Shown: piece after piece, positions 1 to 10,650 of the stretch
Position numbering within the stretch: position 1 is the first letter of the stretch
Layout: every line of letters starts with the position of its first letter
The notes under the pieces: model-generated
Told to the model about the DNA's origin: nothing
The model's database searches: none
What the model saw: only the letters and a program-made list of their open reading frames with translations
DNA from: Nepenthes gracilis
Lineage: Eukaryota; Streptophyta; Magnoliopsida; Caryophyllales; Nepenthaceae
NCBI GenBank assembly: GCA_033239525.1
Contig: BSYO01000015.1
Location: 16,305,713-16,369,712, forward strand
Direction of reading: 5' to 3'
DNA: 64,000 nt
Translations under genes and position numbers: made by a program

Positions 1-1
1 A

Positions 2-130
2 CTGAAAGAAACACACTCCAACATCTACAGTGGTCATGCCAATAGTCAAATGCTGGCCAAGAAAATATTCCATCAAGGATGTTAGTGGCCAACAATGGAG
101 AGCAACCATCATGAGTGTTGTGAAAAAATG
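2..130 (+). pseudogene. Ty3/Gypsy integrase zinc-binding fragment
   Basis: The + strand reads LKETHSNIYSG...QMLAKKIFHQG, one stop, then WPTMES. This is the H-H-C-C zinc-binding part of a Gypsy integrase, which in the family resembles HxGxxGxHxxG...LAxKIxxxGYYWPTM. It starts at the window edge, so the 5' side is cut off. The frame is lost soon after position 130. It is a dead relic; no LTR belonging to it is visible. A longer open stretch on the opposite strand (about 1-240) is its shadow. Confidence 0.75.
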
Positions 131-2190
131 CATGATGAAGATGCTTTTTTTAGCACTAGCTAAGTGAATGAAAGCAATGCCAATTTTCACTACAACTACC
201 ACTTGGGACCTATCCTTTGTTTTTAGAACCTTCGTTTTGAGATTTTTGCAGTCTACCTTCTCCTTTTTAGGTCCTTAAAGGTGCATATGCCCTTCAATCT
301 AAAATAATTGGCTGTAAACTGATCTGATAGGAAGTTGAATTTGGTTAATGCAAACTGCATTTAAGAGGAAGAGTAAGTTTAAAGATCAAGGGGAGAAATC
401 AGGATCTTGGGTTTTCCTTTCCCAAGAGGTTTGCTCAGTATTTTCACAAGTAATTTGCATATAGTTGCCCAACACATGGATAGATTCATCAGGGGCTGGT
501 CTGGACACTGCTTTCAGTACCTTTTTAAAGTTTTTTGAAAGTCTAGGGCCCAAGATTGCATCATGTATATTTAAAAAGACAGATCTAGGGGGCAGCAATC
601 AATTTCCTTCCTTCTTCATCCACTGCAACTTGAGTTCTAGTTATTGCAAAGTGTATTGAAAATAAGCTAATGCATTTCTTCATTAGATTTATTCACATTC
701 ATCTATAGCAAGTACGTACACCACATAAACACAAAGTCCATGTCTAATTTTCTCATTTAGCAATTGCTCTGATTAACTTCTAGCTAATTCCAATCCACAA
801 TATTGGTAGTTGGGCACCATGTGTGCAAGGGTATTCATCGTAAGGCATTTTAGAATCAAGAAGTATAATGATTGCTTCTATTATTTGTATTGTTTTGGCA
901 AGTGCTGTCCTTGCTTGATTTATTCTCATCGGAGTGGTAGTCCAATCTTCGGTGCAATCTCTGGCATGTAGTCAAGTGAATCTAGCTACATCTCCCAAGT
1001 AGTCAAATTTTCAAACTCAAAGGTCTTCCTAAAGCTCAACCTGATCTTGAGAGAGAATTTCTAAGCTCATCATGTGGATACCAACCAGTAAATTAAAATT
1101 AATTTTACTGGAATTTATCCTCCTTCCTTTCTCTCTTTCTTTTTTACTTATTTTTCAGGGGGGGTGATTATGAGCGTGGCATATTCCAAACATATACCTA
1201 GGATTATATTGACAAAGTTCTACACCAAATGTCTGCAGAAAATGGAGGGACATTGAAAAAAACGCATCAGATTTTAATGATTTGAAAGTTAGATTAACTG
1301 CAACCATGGGCTATTGTCGAACATATGGAGATTTGTGATTCTCGGAAGTTTGAAGTTACTACTAAGAAGCAAGAAGATGCCAAAAATAAGTAGAAATAGT
1401 GACCCACTTATATTTACAAAGGAGGTATATAAAGTTGTGCCAACTATAGAGCTAATTAGTTGGTGAGTCATAAGGTAAAACCATGATAAAAATTGATCAA
1501 AGAAGCCTAAGAGGACACAAGTGCATCACAGAACCACTTTAGATTCATGCCGTAGGTCTACTATGGAAATTATCCATTTGTTAAGACATTTAGGGGAAAA
1601 TTTAAAGAAAGAAAGAAAGAAAGACCTTACCATGTCATTTATAGAACTAGAGAAAGTAACAATACAGTCTCTAGAATTATTATGGATAATTTTGAATAAT
1701 AATTGAATTTCCACAACATCATTCAATATATAAAAGACATATAAAGAAGCAATGATTTGAGGGAGGAAAGATGTAGGAATGATTGAAGTTTTTTTTATTG
1801 TGTTTGGCTATACCAAGGGTTAGCTTTAGGCCATATCTATTTGCTTTAATTATGAAGGAATTCACCAGGCACATTCAAGATGATGTACCATGGTTTTTTG
1901 TTTTTTTTGTTTGGTGGATGAGATGAGATGGCGTGTTGCTATGTTGGAAGTTTGGAGGGAGACATAGGAAGAAAAAAAACTTAGACTTAGTGTACCGAAG
2001 ATTAAACATATAATAATATAGAGGTAGATGATTGGGAGGTGCGGATATGACTTGAAACATTACCCAACAAAGATTATTTTTAATATTGCTGAAGTCACTA
2101 TTCACGAAATAGCAAGTTGGATAAAATGAAGTAAGTGCTACGAAGATCTTGTGTGATTGGTGAACAATACTCAAACTTCAAGGAAAATGT
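131..2190. other. no gene seen; degenerate intergenic DNA
   Basis: Only short chance ORFs are present, with no domain signature, splice chain or terminal repeats that I could support. The base composition and scattered poly-purine tracts suit decayed repeat DNA. If the transporter gene at 4503-4632 is intact, this stretch may also be part of its long downstream intron. Confidence 0.5.
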
Positions 2191-2194
2191 TATG

Positions 2195-2520
2195 ACGTGG
2201 TTATTAGGCAAGCCATGTTGTATGGAATAGAGTGTTGGGTTGTTAAGTTCCAACATGTTCAACAAAATGGTCAGGAGGGAGATGAAAATGTTGAGGTGGA
2301 TGTCTGATAATACTAGGAAGAGGGAGAGAGAGAGAGAGAGAGAGACAGAGAATACAAAAGGATGTTGTAATAGAGAAATTTGAGTTAATCAATAGAAGAA
2401 AAAATCTGAGAGACTAGCTTGAAGTAGTTTGGTCATGTAAAACAACGACCACTTAATGCGTCTATCAAGATATGGGAGAGCTTGGAAGAGACTCATTGAG
2501 AAGCACATAGTAAGCAAGAC
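2195..2520 (+). pseudogene. LINE reverse-transcriptase C-terminal relic
   Basis: The + strand contains MLYGIECWVVK, then a shifted-frame stretch resembling the MRMLRWM motif. Around 2390-2450 there is an RETSLKWFGHVKQRP-like segment. These are the typical end motifs of plant L1-type LINE RT (YGxECW...RMLRWM...RLRWFGHVxRRP). Stops and frameshifts interrupt it, and a GA microsatellite sits in the middle. It is inactive. Confidence 0.6.
2324..2345. repeat. (GA)n microsatellite
   Basis: About eleven GA dinucleotides occur inside the LINE relic. Confidence 0.9.
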
Positions 2521-2534
2521 CAAAAGGAGCTTCG

Positions 2535-2840
2535 GGGAACAATATCTCGCAGATTCGGAGGTAGAAGAAAATACATCCTACAACAAAGATAATGGAGGCA
2601 AAGAATCCATATAACCAATCTCACTTAAAAAATGCTTAGTTTGGAGGAATGGAATGGGATTCAAAAGAGCTCAATATCTCACAAATTTGGAGGTAGAAGA
2701 TGATACGGCCTACAAAAAAGCTAATGGAGGCAAAGAATCCATATAACCAGTCTCACTAAAAAGAATGCTCAGTTTGGTTGCAGAATGGCTGTCAGGACAT
2801 CGTCAACAGTTGGAGGAATGGAATGGGATTCAAAAGTGAA
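2535..2840 (+). repeat. imperfect tandem duplication
   Basis: Two diverged copies follow one another. The word CAATATCTC recurs at 2540 and 2672, the phrase AAGAATCCATATAACCA recurs, and GGAATGGAATGGGATTC recurs at about 2647 and 2816. The second copy holds about 37 extra bases. No protein is encoded. Confidence 0.7.
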
Positions 2841-4502
2841 GCCACTTTGGTGATTGCAGAGTAATTGAAACTGAAATCAGTGCTTATTGGGTTGGTTCAA
2901 ACTTGTTTGGTGTCATGATAACCAGAAAATATGTTGTGATAACTAGAAAATTTCTTAGTCCAGAATTTAAGTTTGAAGGAGAAATAAAAGGATTGTTTCA
3001 ATCAGTTGAGAGGACAGATTATCCAGAAGGAGACAAAAAATTCCATAGTTGTGGTTGGCAAATTCATATTGCAGCACTTATTACCACTTAGTGAATAAAC
3101 AGACGGACTAAAATGGCATCCTCAGGTGAGGAGCATATTGGATAAGCCTTAAACCTTGTAGATAGAGCTTTTTGTTACATCTCTAAGCTGGTTTAATTGT
3201 GAAGTGGAAATTTGATCTAAAGGTGTGGTGCAATGCCAAAATGTCAATTTAAATGCACGTAGGATAGGTTTTGAATCAAGAACTGGATGGATAGCACAAA
3301 ATCAAGTAGAAATGACCCAGATTTATTTTCAGGCTGACAAATAACTAGAAAGGTTTGTCAATTATGATTGGGCATGCGCAATTACATTGAGTATTATGAT
3401 CAAAAGCATCCCTAGAATTTTATTGACAATGAGTCATGATGACAATATTTTTTTCAAGATATCCACAAAATACTGCAACTTCTTGAGCATCAGTCTTGGG
3501 TTCCCATGACAGAGACAGAGCACCGTGCAATCTCACTAAAAAAGAGGGTTCTTCAGTGGCTTCCAAGTATGAACTTGTGCAGTGACCATGAGCAAGCTAT
3601 TCCCCACAGAATCGAGAAGAACTAGCTGTGGTCTCATTTAAGGCGTTGGAGGCAATGTGGTTGAAAGACTCGACTTGAGATAATCCTAGGCAACAAACTG
3701 TTAAGTCGGTCTTTAGTGCTGGCAAATTTCATGATATTAAATTGTACATTTAGTCTATTATCTATTTTGTGTCCTGGCGCTAGATTAAAGCTAGATAGCA
3801 GTTTAAGCTTTGAGTCCTGATACTAAATAAAAACTAAATAATAGCTTAAATTGAACAGCTCCAATTGCAGTGATACTAGTAGTCAAAGAACTACTTCCAG
3901 GCAGCTCAAGTGGCATCTACAATTATTAGGGAAACAAGCCTAAATACAGCTCCATGATATGCATTAACTCAATCTAAACTAACAAGCACAAACTGCATTT
4001 TCCACCCCGAAAGGACTATTGCTTAAACTGCAACATGCAGCATCAGTATCTTCTCTCTTTTTAATCAATTATTACTCCTGAATCCTTGGCACAGCCAGTG
4101 TAGGTTGCTACATAGTGCACTTCACACAACTGAAGCAAGAAGCATCCAGCAATTACAAGTTGAGGGGAAAGATTATGCAAATCCAACAGCCAGTACTTGC
4201 ACCACACAGCCCAAAAAAAAGGCACACAAGTCACCATAAAACAACACCCCCTCCACCACACACACAAACACACAACACCCCCAAGAAAAAAAAAAAAAAA
4301 GAAAAACGGGGAAAGGGAGAAGAGGACTTCGAGCCAGCACCAAGGTCAGGATCTGCATCCAGTACCATGATTTTAAACACCAGGAAAACAGCAATGGTTC
4401 ATAGACAAAAGTGGCATAAGAGGAAGGTCATCAACAAACCTTAACAAGATTTAATTGAAATTATATATGCCCCACAACACATAAGAGAGGGGAAAAACTA
4501 AC
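2841..4502. other. no gene seen; probable transporter intron on - strand
   Basis: No conserved coding exon was found on either strand. An A/C-rich low-complexity tract with a poly-A run lies at about 4215-4310. If the exon at 4503-4632 is part of a working gene, this is intron sequence and the remaining exons lie left of base 1. Confidence 0.4.
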
Positions 4503-4632
4503 CGAAGCTGAAAGCATAACCGTGAGATGACATGAGCTGTTTGTCAGCCATAATAAGTCCAACGGAGCTAATTACATTCATCACCCATGCTCCCACATCT
4601 GATAAAGCCGAAGATTTCTTCTCGTTCTCCAT
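4503..4632 (-). CDS. URGT: URGT-type UDP-rhamnose/UDP-galactose transporter, first coding exon (partial)
   Basis: Golgi nucleotide-sugar transporters of the URGT clade (NST/TPT family, about 10 membrane spans) bring UDP-rhamnose and UDP-galactose into the lumen for pectin and hemicellulose synthesis. This exon encodes the N-terminus and first membrane span: MENEKKSSALSDVGAWVMNV followed by ISSVGLIMADKQLMSSHGYA and FSF. It matches the family pattern EKKSAVSDVGAWAMNVISSVGIIMANKQLMS nearly without gaps. The ATG is at 4632. The exon ends in phase 1 at a GT donor (TTCG|GTTAGT), which fits the alanine codon expected next. A splice acceptor (TGTCTAG) lies just upstream of the ATG, implying a 5'-UTR intron. 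No further coding exons were found down to base 1, so the gene continues outside the window or is truncated. Confidence 0.8.
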
Positions 4633-5129
4633 CTCGGCTTGTCAGACAACTTAACAACTAGACATCAATCAGATAGAGGAAGAATTGTTAAAACAGAAGA
4701 AGAGTAAACGAAGAAACAATTTCATGCCATTTGGTTGATTATTTGTCCTTCACAGAATTCTCCCCTTCAACAGACCATCCAGTTAGATTTTACGCTGGGT
4801 CTTTTCTCTACAAGACTGAATATGAAAGGCATACAGGCATGAATAGTTAAACAATGAGAGAGATGCAAGACAGTGCCTACAAATCCATACTATTCATTGC
4901 GAAGCACACCGTAAAAGCCTTGGAAAAACACTTTAGCAAAGTTCAAGGATCCACAAGTGCATGACAATCTCCATTAAGCGGAACAGTGGAAGATCAGGAA
5001 AGATATGACAATGTGCAACACATATAATTACGATGAGACTAAGGTGCCACTAATAAAACTCACAGATGACTTTCATCAGGAAGGAAGCACAATTAATAGC
5101 AGATCTGCAATCAACAACTATTTTCATCC

Positions 5130-6503
5130 TGTTGGGTTTGATCACTCCCTTGTAAGTAACCCAACAAACTGATTCGTCATCGGAGAATTTCCGGAGAGTA
5201 AATGATGGAGTACATTTGTTAGATAGGAAGTCCAGAGAACATTAGCTGGTCAACGAAGGTTAACCGGCTGAAAGGAAAAATGCCAATCAACAGAGTTGAC
5301 CTGCTGAAGGACGCAGACGGCTGGCCCAAAGAAGACAAAGTGCCAGTCAACGGAGGTTGACCGGCTGGGAGGGCAAATGGCCATGAAGGCAGACGGGTGG
5401 AAATCCAGAGAACCGTTGACCGACTAAAAGAGGCGGCCGGCTGTCTTGGTTCAGATTTGCCGGTCAATGCGCTGACCGGCAAACGAGGCAATTTGGCCGG
5501 TCAACGCGGAGCAAAATGGGGGAGCGGTTCTATTGGTGCGCGGACAGCCAAGGAAACAAGTTGCATTATTCAGCTGAACAAGATGCGAGAATTTACCGGT
5601 GGTGTTACCGGTATGGAATCGCCCACAGACATGGCTGAGTGCACAGTAGTGTCCGAAGATATGGGCTGTGCACAGTGACGACCGAGGACATGGGATGTCC
5701 GGGGTCGTTGTCACTGCATGGAGACCAAGGAACGCCAGAAAACTCTGTGATGGCAAAGAGCACGGATGGTTTGGGGACTTAAGTGTAGCAACGACAGAGG
5801 ACGTCGTGGAAAGCTGGCAGCACGTTACGGACAGTTGGATTTACAGAGCAGGTAGCAGACCTGTCAATGTATGCGCTGTCTGTGCAGGTGGCAAGTTGTA
5901 GAGTTAGTGAGTAAAGTTGTTGGCAGGTTGCAGAGCTGGTAGCAGGCGTTTGTCCACACGCAACCTTCCTATGGGTAGATGATCTCCGAACATATCAATA
6001 TATATATGCATGCTAGGCATGCGATGAGATGTGTGAAAACACCAAGGGAGCGGGTTGCACCATGGTGTGAGGAAACACCAAGAGCCTTGGTGCTGGGCAC
6101 CAAGTGCTGTGCACCAAGTGCTGTGCTGGTGTGTAAGACAACATCAGGGGCGCTGTGCGCCGGCCGCATGTATGCGGGGGTAAATGGATGTTACCATTTC
6201 ACTAACACTTGTAAAATATTTAAACAGAGAGCACTACAGTGAGAAAATGAGAGAATAAAATCAGAGTGATAAGAGAAAAAGAGAGTTTCCTTACTCTTGG
6301 TGAGTGTTTTTCTAGTTGTCTGTTCTTTGGAGGCTTGTGTAGTCAGGGTGGGTTGCTGTACTCCATCTCTGGGTTTGTGTAACCATTTTACATAGTGGAA
6401 TCTGTTGGTGGACCATGTGTTTTGTGATTTTTTCCCTTAGTTAAGAAGGGATTTCCATGTAAAAATATTATCCATCTCTTTTGTTCCTTGTTCTTACTAA
6501 ACA
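5130..6503 (+). mobile_element. Copia-type LTR (probably solo) in the transporter 5'-UTR intron
   Basis: It starts TGTTGGGTTTGATC and ends near TTCTTACTAAACA, the usual TG...CA outline. The 3' part (GTGTAACC, TTTTCCCTTAG, GGGATTTCCATG) resembles R/U5 of plant Copia LTRs. Position 5996 has a TATATATA stretch that could be the promoter. The U3 carries many TTGACC/GGTCAA words. I could not find a clear target duplication, so the 3' limit is uncertain. No gag-pol is linked to it. Confidence 0.5.
5248..5504. promoter_or_regulatory. cluster of seven W-box cores in LTR U3
   Basis: W-box cores (TTGACC/T or its complement) occur at about 5248, 5296, 5345, 5357, 5416, 5462 and 5499. W boxes bind WRKY transcription factors, which mediate defence and wound responses. 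The density (seven in about 260 bp) is well above chance. A similar cluster occurs in the LTR relic at 28525-28577. Confidence 0.55.
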
Positions 6504-6719
6504 GTGGCTGACAATGACATGAGGTTCGGATTTTCCGCTTCTGCCACATCGGCGGTATCCAGGTATCGAACCCCAACGCATCCAAAACAACAATACCAAA
6601 ACTATAGAAATTCTTGGCATAGCTAAAATAGGGGACCCAGAACATGGACTAGACAATAGTAGCTAAAATTCGCAAACAGCAAACGTAAGGCTAAAACAAA
6701 ACAAGACGTAAAATAATAC

Positions 6720-7076
6720 CTGATTTTAAGGCTCCATAACGATCTGATGCTTGACTTTACTAGGAGCTCCTGGTCGGCGGCGTGTAGAAAAGAGAACGCT
6801 TGGAGCTTCGCCTAATCGATTCCTTCGATTTGGTGCTAGGATCAGAAGGTTAAAGTTGGGATTGAGAATGGCTTGGTCTTCAGAAATGGTGGTTTCCAGT
6901 GGCTGCTTGTCGTCGGCTGTTATGGAAACAGAGATTGATGTGAGACTGTGGAGAGAGAGAAAGCGAGTTTGACCGTTGGAGTTGAAGATCGACCGAAGGC
7001 AATGCTCGTGTGCGCTGCGCCTGCGACGACGAATTTTGCAGCGCCATTTTTCAGTCTTTGCCGGTGACGTTTCCAC
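6720..7076 (-). other. probable 5'-UTR exon of the transporter gene
   Basis: On the - strand a GC-rich stretch follows a TATA-like box. It ends at a good donor (AATCAG|GTATTA), while the transporter start codon at 4632 is preceded by an acceptor. A 116-aa ORF starting METSPAKTEK spans it, but it has no recognisable domain and stops just before the donor. I therefore read it as leader sequence with an upstream ORF. The link to the exon at 4503-4632 is inference, since the intervening LTR region makes the intron about 2 kb. Confidence 0.4.
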
Positions 7077-7082
7077 ACGTTT

Positions 7083-7096
7083 TTTTTATAAAAAAA
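7083..7096 (-). promoter_or_regulatory. TATA-like box for the transporter 5' exon
   Basis: The - strand reads TTTATAAAAAAAAC just before the GC-rich leader, a plausible distance for a start site near 7055. Confidence 0.35.
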
Positions 7097-7210
7097 AATT
7101 CGGCCGTTTTACCCAACGTTCACCGTATTTATTATAGATTTTATTGTATCTTTCACTTATTAATAATGAATTTATGACATATTTTTCACTTAAAATATTG
7201 AATGTAACTT

Positions 7211-8093
7211 TGTTGCGTCCTAAGTTCCATATTATTATATGGATTAGGGAGTCTTTGAATTATACGTCTGGATTGAATCTCAAGCGAATCTGATCTTCAT
7301 CACTAGTAACCTGAAACTTACACAACACAAACTATAAATAGGAGGTTGGCGGGATGTCTCCCATCGAAAATACTCTGACGCTTAAGTCAAAAATTTTCTA
7401 CAATTGAACGGAAAGAGGTGCAGGCTTAGAGGGGCACGAATGAATGTAAAGTATGCGGTGAGAGTGTGAGAATGCAAGAGTGCGAGACTCGTTGAGCTAA
7501 TGTGGAAGGCTAGGCTTCGCGGTTGCACTACAGTGAGTGACTCACTAAGGGTGCTCAAAGGAGGCTTTGAGAGTTCGATCTGGAAGTAAGTTTGAGGTCA
7601 GGAGCTTAAAGAGCGTATACCTCAATATCCAGAGTCTAATCCCTTCTCCTGTAGAAGGAGATGAAATTTATAGGTTCCATGGAGGGGAGCATTAGGTGCG
7701 AGAATCCTCCGATAGGTGGCAAACGGGGATTCATTGGCCCTGACCGCTGTCGACAGCCAGTGGTATCAGTTGTCGCTTTGTGGTGACAAGAGGACCGTCA
7801 TGGTGCGTTGACCACATTTGGTTTGCCGCTCACGCAAGGATTGGCTAGACAGTATCAGGGAACGGCGCGAGCCACAGCTAGCAGCGTTGACTCCCTTCCC
7901 GTTGGCTGGCTTCCTCTGAGCTGACACCTGCCGCCTATAGCCACATTAATGGGCTATAGAGGGCGCTGATTGGCCATTGCTTTTGGGATGCCACATAAGC
8001 CGTTGGAGGACTTGGGCCTCACTGGTTGCCTAGGCTGGCATTATTTGGATTGGACTTTGTGGCTCTTGGGCCTCTTTAATGTCAAACCCAACA
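7211..8093 (-). repeat. 3' LTR of the Tat-type element
   Basis: It begins TGTTGCGTCC and ends CCCAACA in + reading (TG...CA). It aligns along its length with 24903-25791. On the - strand a TATA box (CCTATAAATTTC) lies at about 7662-7672. The two LTRs differ at many positions, so the insertion is not recent. Confidence 0.9.
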
Positions 8094-8112
8094 CTAGCCC
8101 CCCATGCCTGGG
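8094..8112 (-). other. polypurine tract
   Basis: The - strand reads CATGGGGGGCTAG directly before the 3' LTR. The same GGGGGCTA motif precedes the 3' LTR of the element at 41-49 kb. Confidence 0.75.
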
Positions 8113-9215
8113 GCCGGTCCAAAGTCGGGATCTGGCATGTCCATAGTGGGTCCAGCTGGGTACCGCGTGTCCCTCCTCGAGATGCACTAGATTTTGTCTT
8201 CTTTAGGATGCCGTGCCTTCCCCATGCGATCACGTAGGCTTTTCAGTCACCGCAGAGATTCGGAGCTCTATTAGGAAGGATTCACGCGTTGAAATCCGAA
8301 TATGCATTGATGGTTTTCCTATTTTGTGAATGACGGCTATCAGGCTACGTGCCTCGTCGGGTGCTAGCTTGTCCATAAATAGGGGAGCTCCCTAGTTGGG
8401 GAGATCCATACCTTAGCCAATCCTTGAAGGAGTAATGTGAAGCCCTTGGCTTGCCCCGCTCCCTGCAGGGATCTGCGAAGGGATTGGATGGACCTATGGG
8501 AGATCCAGTGTGACTGCTATGATAGGTGCTTGTCCTTCCACTAAAGGTGGTCAGGATAAACCTTTAGGGTCGAACCAAGAATCGCGATGCTAGCTCGCGA
8601 ACAAAATCAGAGTTTTGGAGATGGAGCCAGAGCAATCTGATGTGGATCACGTTCACTGATCCGGCTCCTGCGTGCGGTGTCGCTATCCCGAGCTTCTTAC
8701 TCTGTGTTGTATTTGTCCTTCTTTGTACTTTTGCTGTTGCAAGTCTTGTACCTTGTAAAGGAAACTTCAACTAATAAAAGCAATAGTTATTGCATTTATT
8801 CTTCTTGTCTAACACATGAATCTTCTCTTTTGTCGTTTAGCATGTTATGACTCAAGGGTTATGGGACCCTCTCGCCATCACACATGCCTTATTGTTTGCC
8901 TGAGAATGTCCGGCCGCCTGTGACCTATCCCATCAGCGTTGTCCCTTGAGTCCTGATATGGACTGTCGACGAGAGGATCCAACAAGGACTGATTGTTGGC
9001 ATTTTTTGTCTCGAGAGACTAACGCCGCTGGCGAGTGTCACTTCCGTCAAAAGTGCTGACGCATTGATTGCGTTGGAAACCCTAGGAGTGTTGCGTCATA
9101 ATGATTCTTCTTGGAAAGGTGCGATGCTTCAGGGCGCCTCCGCACAGTGGAAGCTTGTTGGCTCTCTGAGCACGCTTCTGCCTTCAAACGATGCCGTTTT
9201 CTTGGAGGGTTTTGG
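8113..9215. other. element 3' untranslated region, no ORF
   Basis: This is unassigned element sequence between the PPT and the first antisense ORF. No domain was recognised. Confidence 0.5.
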
Positions 9216-9225
9216 CTATTTAAAC
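9216..9225 (+). promoter_or_regulatory. TATA-like box for antisense ORF A
   Basis: CTATTTAAAC occurs on the + strand, about 109 bp before an ATG at 9325. The matching position before antisense ORF B has CTATTTAAGC. Confidence 0.4.
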
Positions 9226-9324
9226 ACCGAGAATCCCTCCGAGCTTCGCATCCATTGTTTGCTCAAAAGCGTGAAACCCTGTTCTGCAGTCGCCTTCCTT
9301 CTTTCTTCTCTTATTGCGGCACCA

Positions 9325-9789
9325 ATGGAGAGATCATTTTCTTCCTCAAAGTTTAAGTCGTCTTTTGAGGAATCTGCAAGATATACGAATGCCTCAAGGG
9401 TTCACGGTGAGGCTGCTCCCTTTGCAGTGGTAGTGGAGGGCTACCATTCTAAGGCCTCTATTGTTGGGCTGATGAGATTCTTGGGGGCACCGCTAGGCTT
9501 TGAGGCAGATGGGGCGTCTACCTCCTCACGGCCTCGGAGGCCTGGAGGAGTAGACTCATCTCTCCTTCATGTTGCTAGGGCGGCGGAAGATATGGAGGCT
9601 AGGGTACAGGTTGTCATCAGAGAGGTCGAGCGGACTCGAGCTCGTGCGGCTCACTTCGAGCTGGCGTGGTCGAGTTCTGAAGCAGACTCAAGCCAACATG
9701 TAGGCTTGAGATCGGATTCTAGCTCTTCAGGAGGAGCTCGAGCGATATCTGGTACGGCTCAAGGAGGAACACGCAAGGTAGGAAGCTAA
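9325..9789 (+). CDS. antisense additional ORF A of the Tat element
   Basis: This is open on the strand opposite to the element's gag-pol and starts MERSFSSSKFKSSFEES. About 155 codons follow from this ATG; an open frame also extends upstream to 9064 with an ATT or similar first codon. The C-terminal half is charged and helix-prone (AEDMEARVQVVIREVERTRA), resembling a coiled coil, then serine-rich. I do not recognise a family. Extra ORFs between pol and the 3' LTR are known in Tat elements, and I assign it on position. It ends at a stop at 9787-9789, and the helical pattern suggests it once continued in another frame to about 9950. Confidence 0.5.
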   Translation: MERSFSSSKFKSSFEESARYTNASRVHGEAAPFAVVVEGYHSKASIVGLMRFLGAPLGFEADGASTSSRPRRPGGVDSSLLHVARAAEDMEARVQVVIREVERTRARAAHFELAWSSSEADSSQHVGLRSDSSSSGGARAISGTAQGGTRKVGS

Positions 9790-10606
9790 ACTGAGGTCAA
9801 GATTCGGACTGGAAGAGCTGGTTCCTTTGCCAGAAAGGAGATTCCAGGAAGGCACCTGTCTCAGCCGGAGGATAGTTTCGTTGGAGGAACCAAGCTTCCG
9901 CATCGGCCCCTAAACTCTCGAAATTCACGTGCTAGGACACGCGTAGAATTGACGAAGTTTATGACTCCCAATCCTTCAGGGCCTAAAGGGGGCAGTTAGT
10001 TATTACCTATAGCCACTAGTCGCCTTCCTCTGAAAAGAAAACTTATTAGTGGAATACATAATAAAATTTTCTTACTTAACTAAGCAGTTGATTTATTGTC
10101 GTTTATTGTATTTGAATGGTTCGTTCTCCCTCCCAGTTCCGTGCTCTGGAAGGCTTGTCGGCGCCGTTTCTGGTGGACAGAATCGCCGCATTAAATGCAG
10201 GTGTGATAACCGGGATTCTGTCAAACAGCTGAGGCGATAGTGGGCTGGCAGTCTGACAGACGCCATGATTGGCTGCTGCAAGGGACTTGTGGCACTTTGT
10301 TGAACAGGCGCATGTCATGGCCATCATTTGGGGTGCCGATTGCGTTTTCCTACCCGATGCCACTTCGTCTTCCAAGCGTTGTGTAATATCCCGAATTTTA
10401 TTCAGATTAATTTAGTATTAATTATAATTTTTGGTAATTTGAACGTGACAAAATTTATTAAATATTATAAAATTTGGAATGATATTTGGATATGTTGGAT
10501 TGGTGCCCAATGTGGGCCCGTGTTATCGCCCGGATATTAATTTGAAAGTTGGATTAAAAAAAATAAAAAACTAAAATAAAAAATAATAATAATAACAATA
10601 ATAATA

Positions 10607-10610
<4 letters not shown>

Positions 10611-10647
<37 letters not shown>
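10611..10647. repeat. (AT)n microsatellite
   Basis: A run of about 18 AT dinucleotides follows an AAT-rich tract. Confidence 0.9.

Positions 10648-10650
<3 letters not shown>

Noticed and set aside
1..240. Open - strand stretch that looks like a hydrophobic membrane protein
   Set aside because: The + strand of the same bases reads as a Gypsy integrase zinc-binding fragment, so the - strand frame is its shadow.
4115..4444. 109-aa + strand ORF, Pro/His/Lys-rich
   Set aside because: It crosses an A/C-rich low-complexity tract and a poly-A run opposite a probable intron; no domain.
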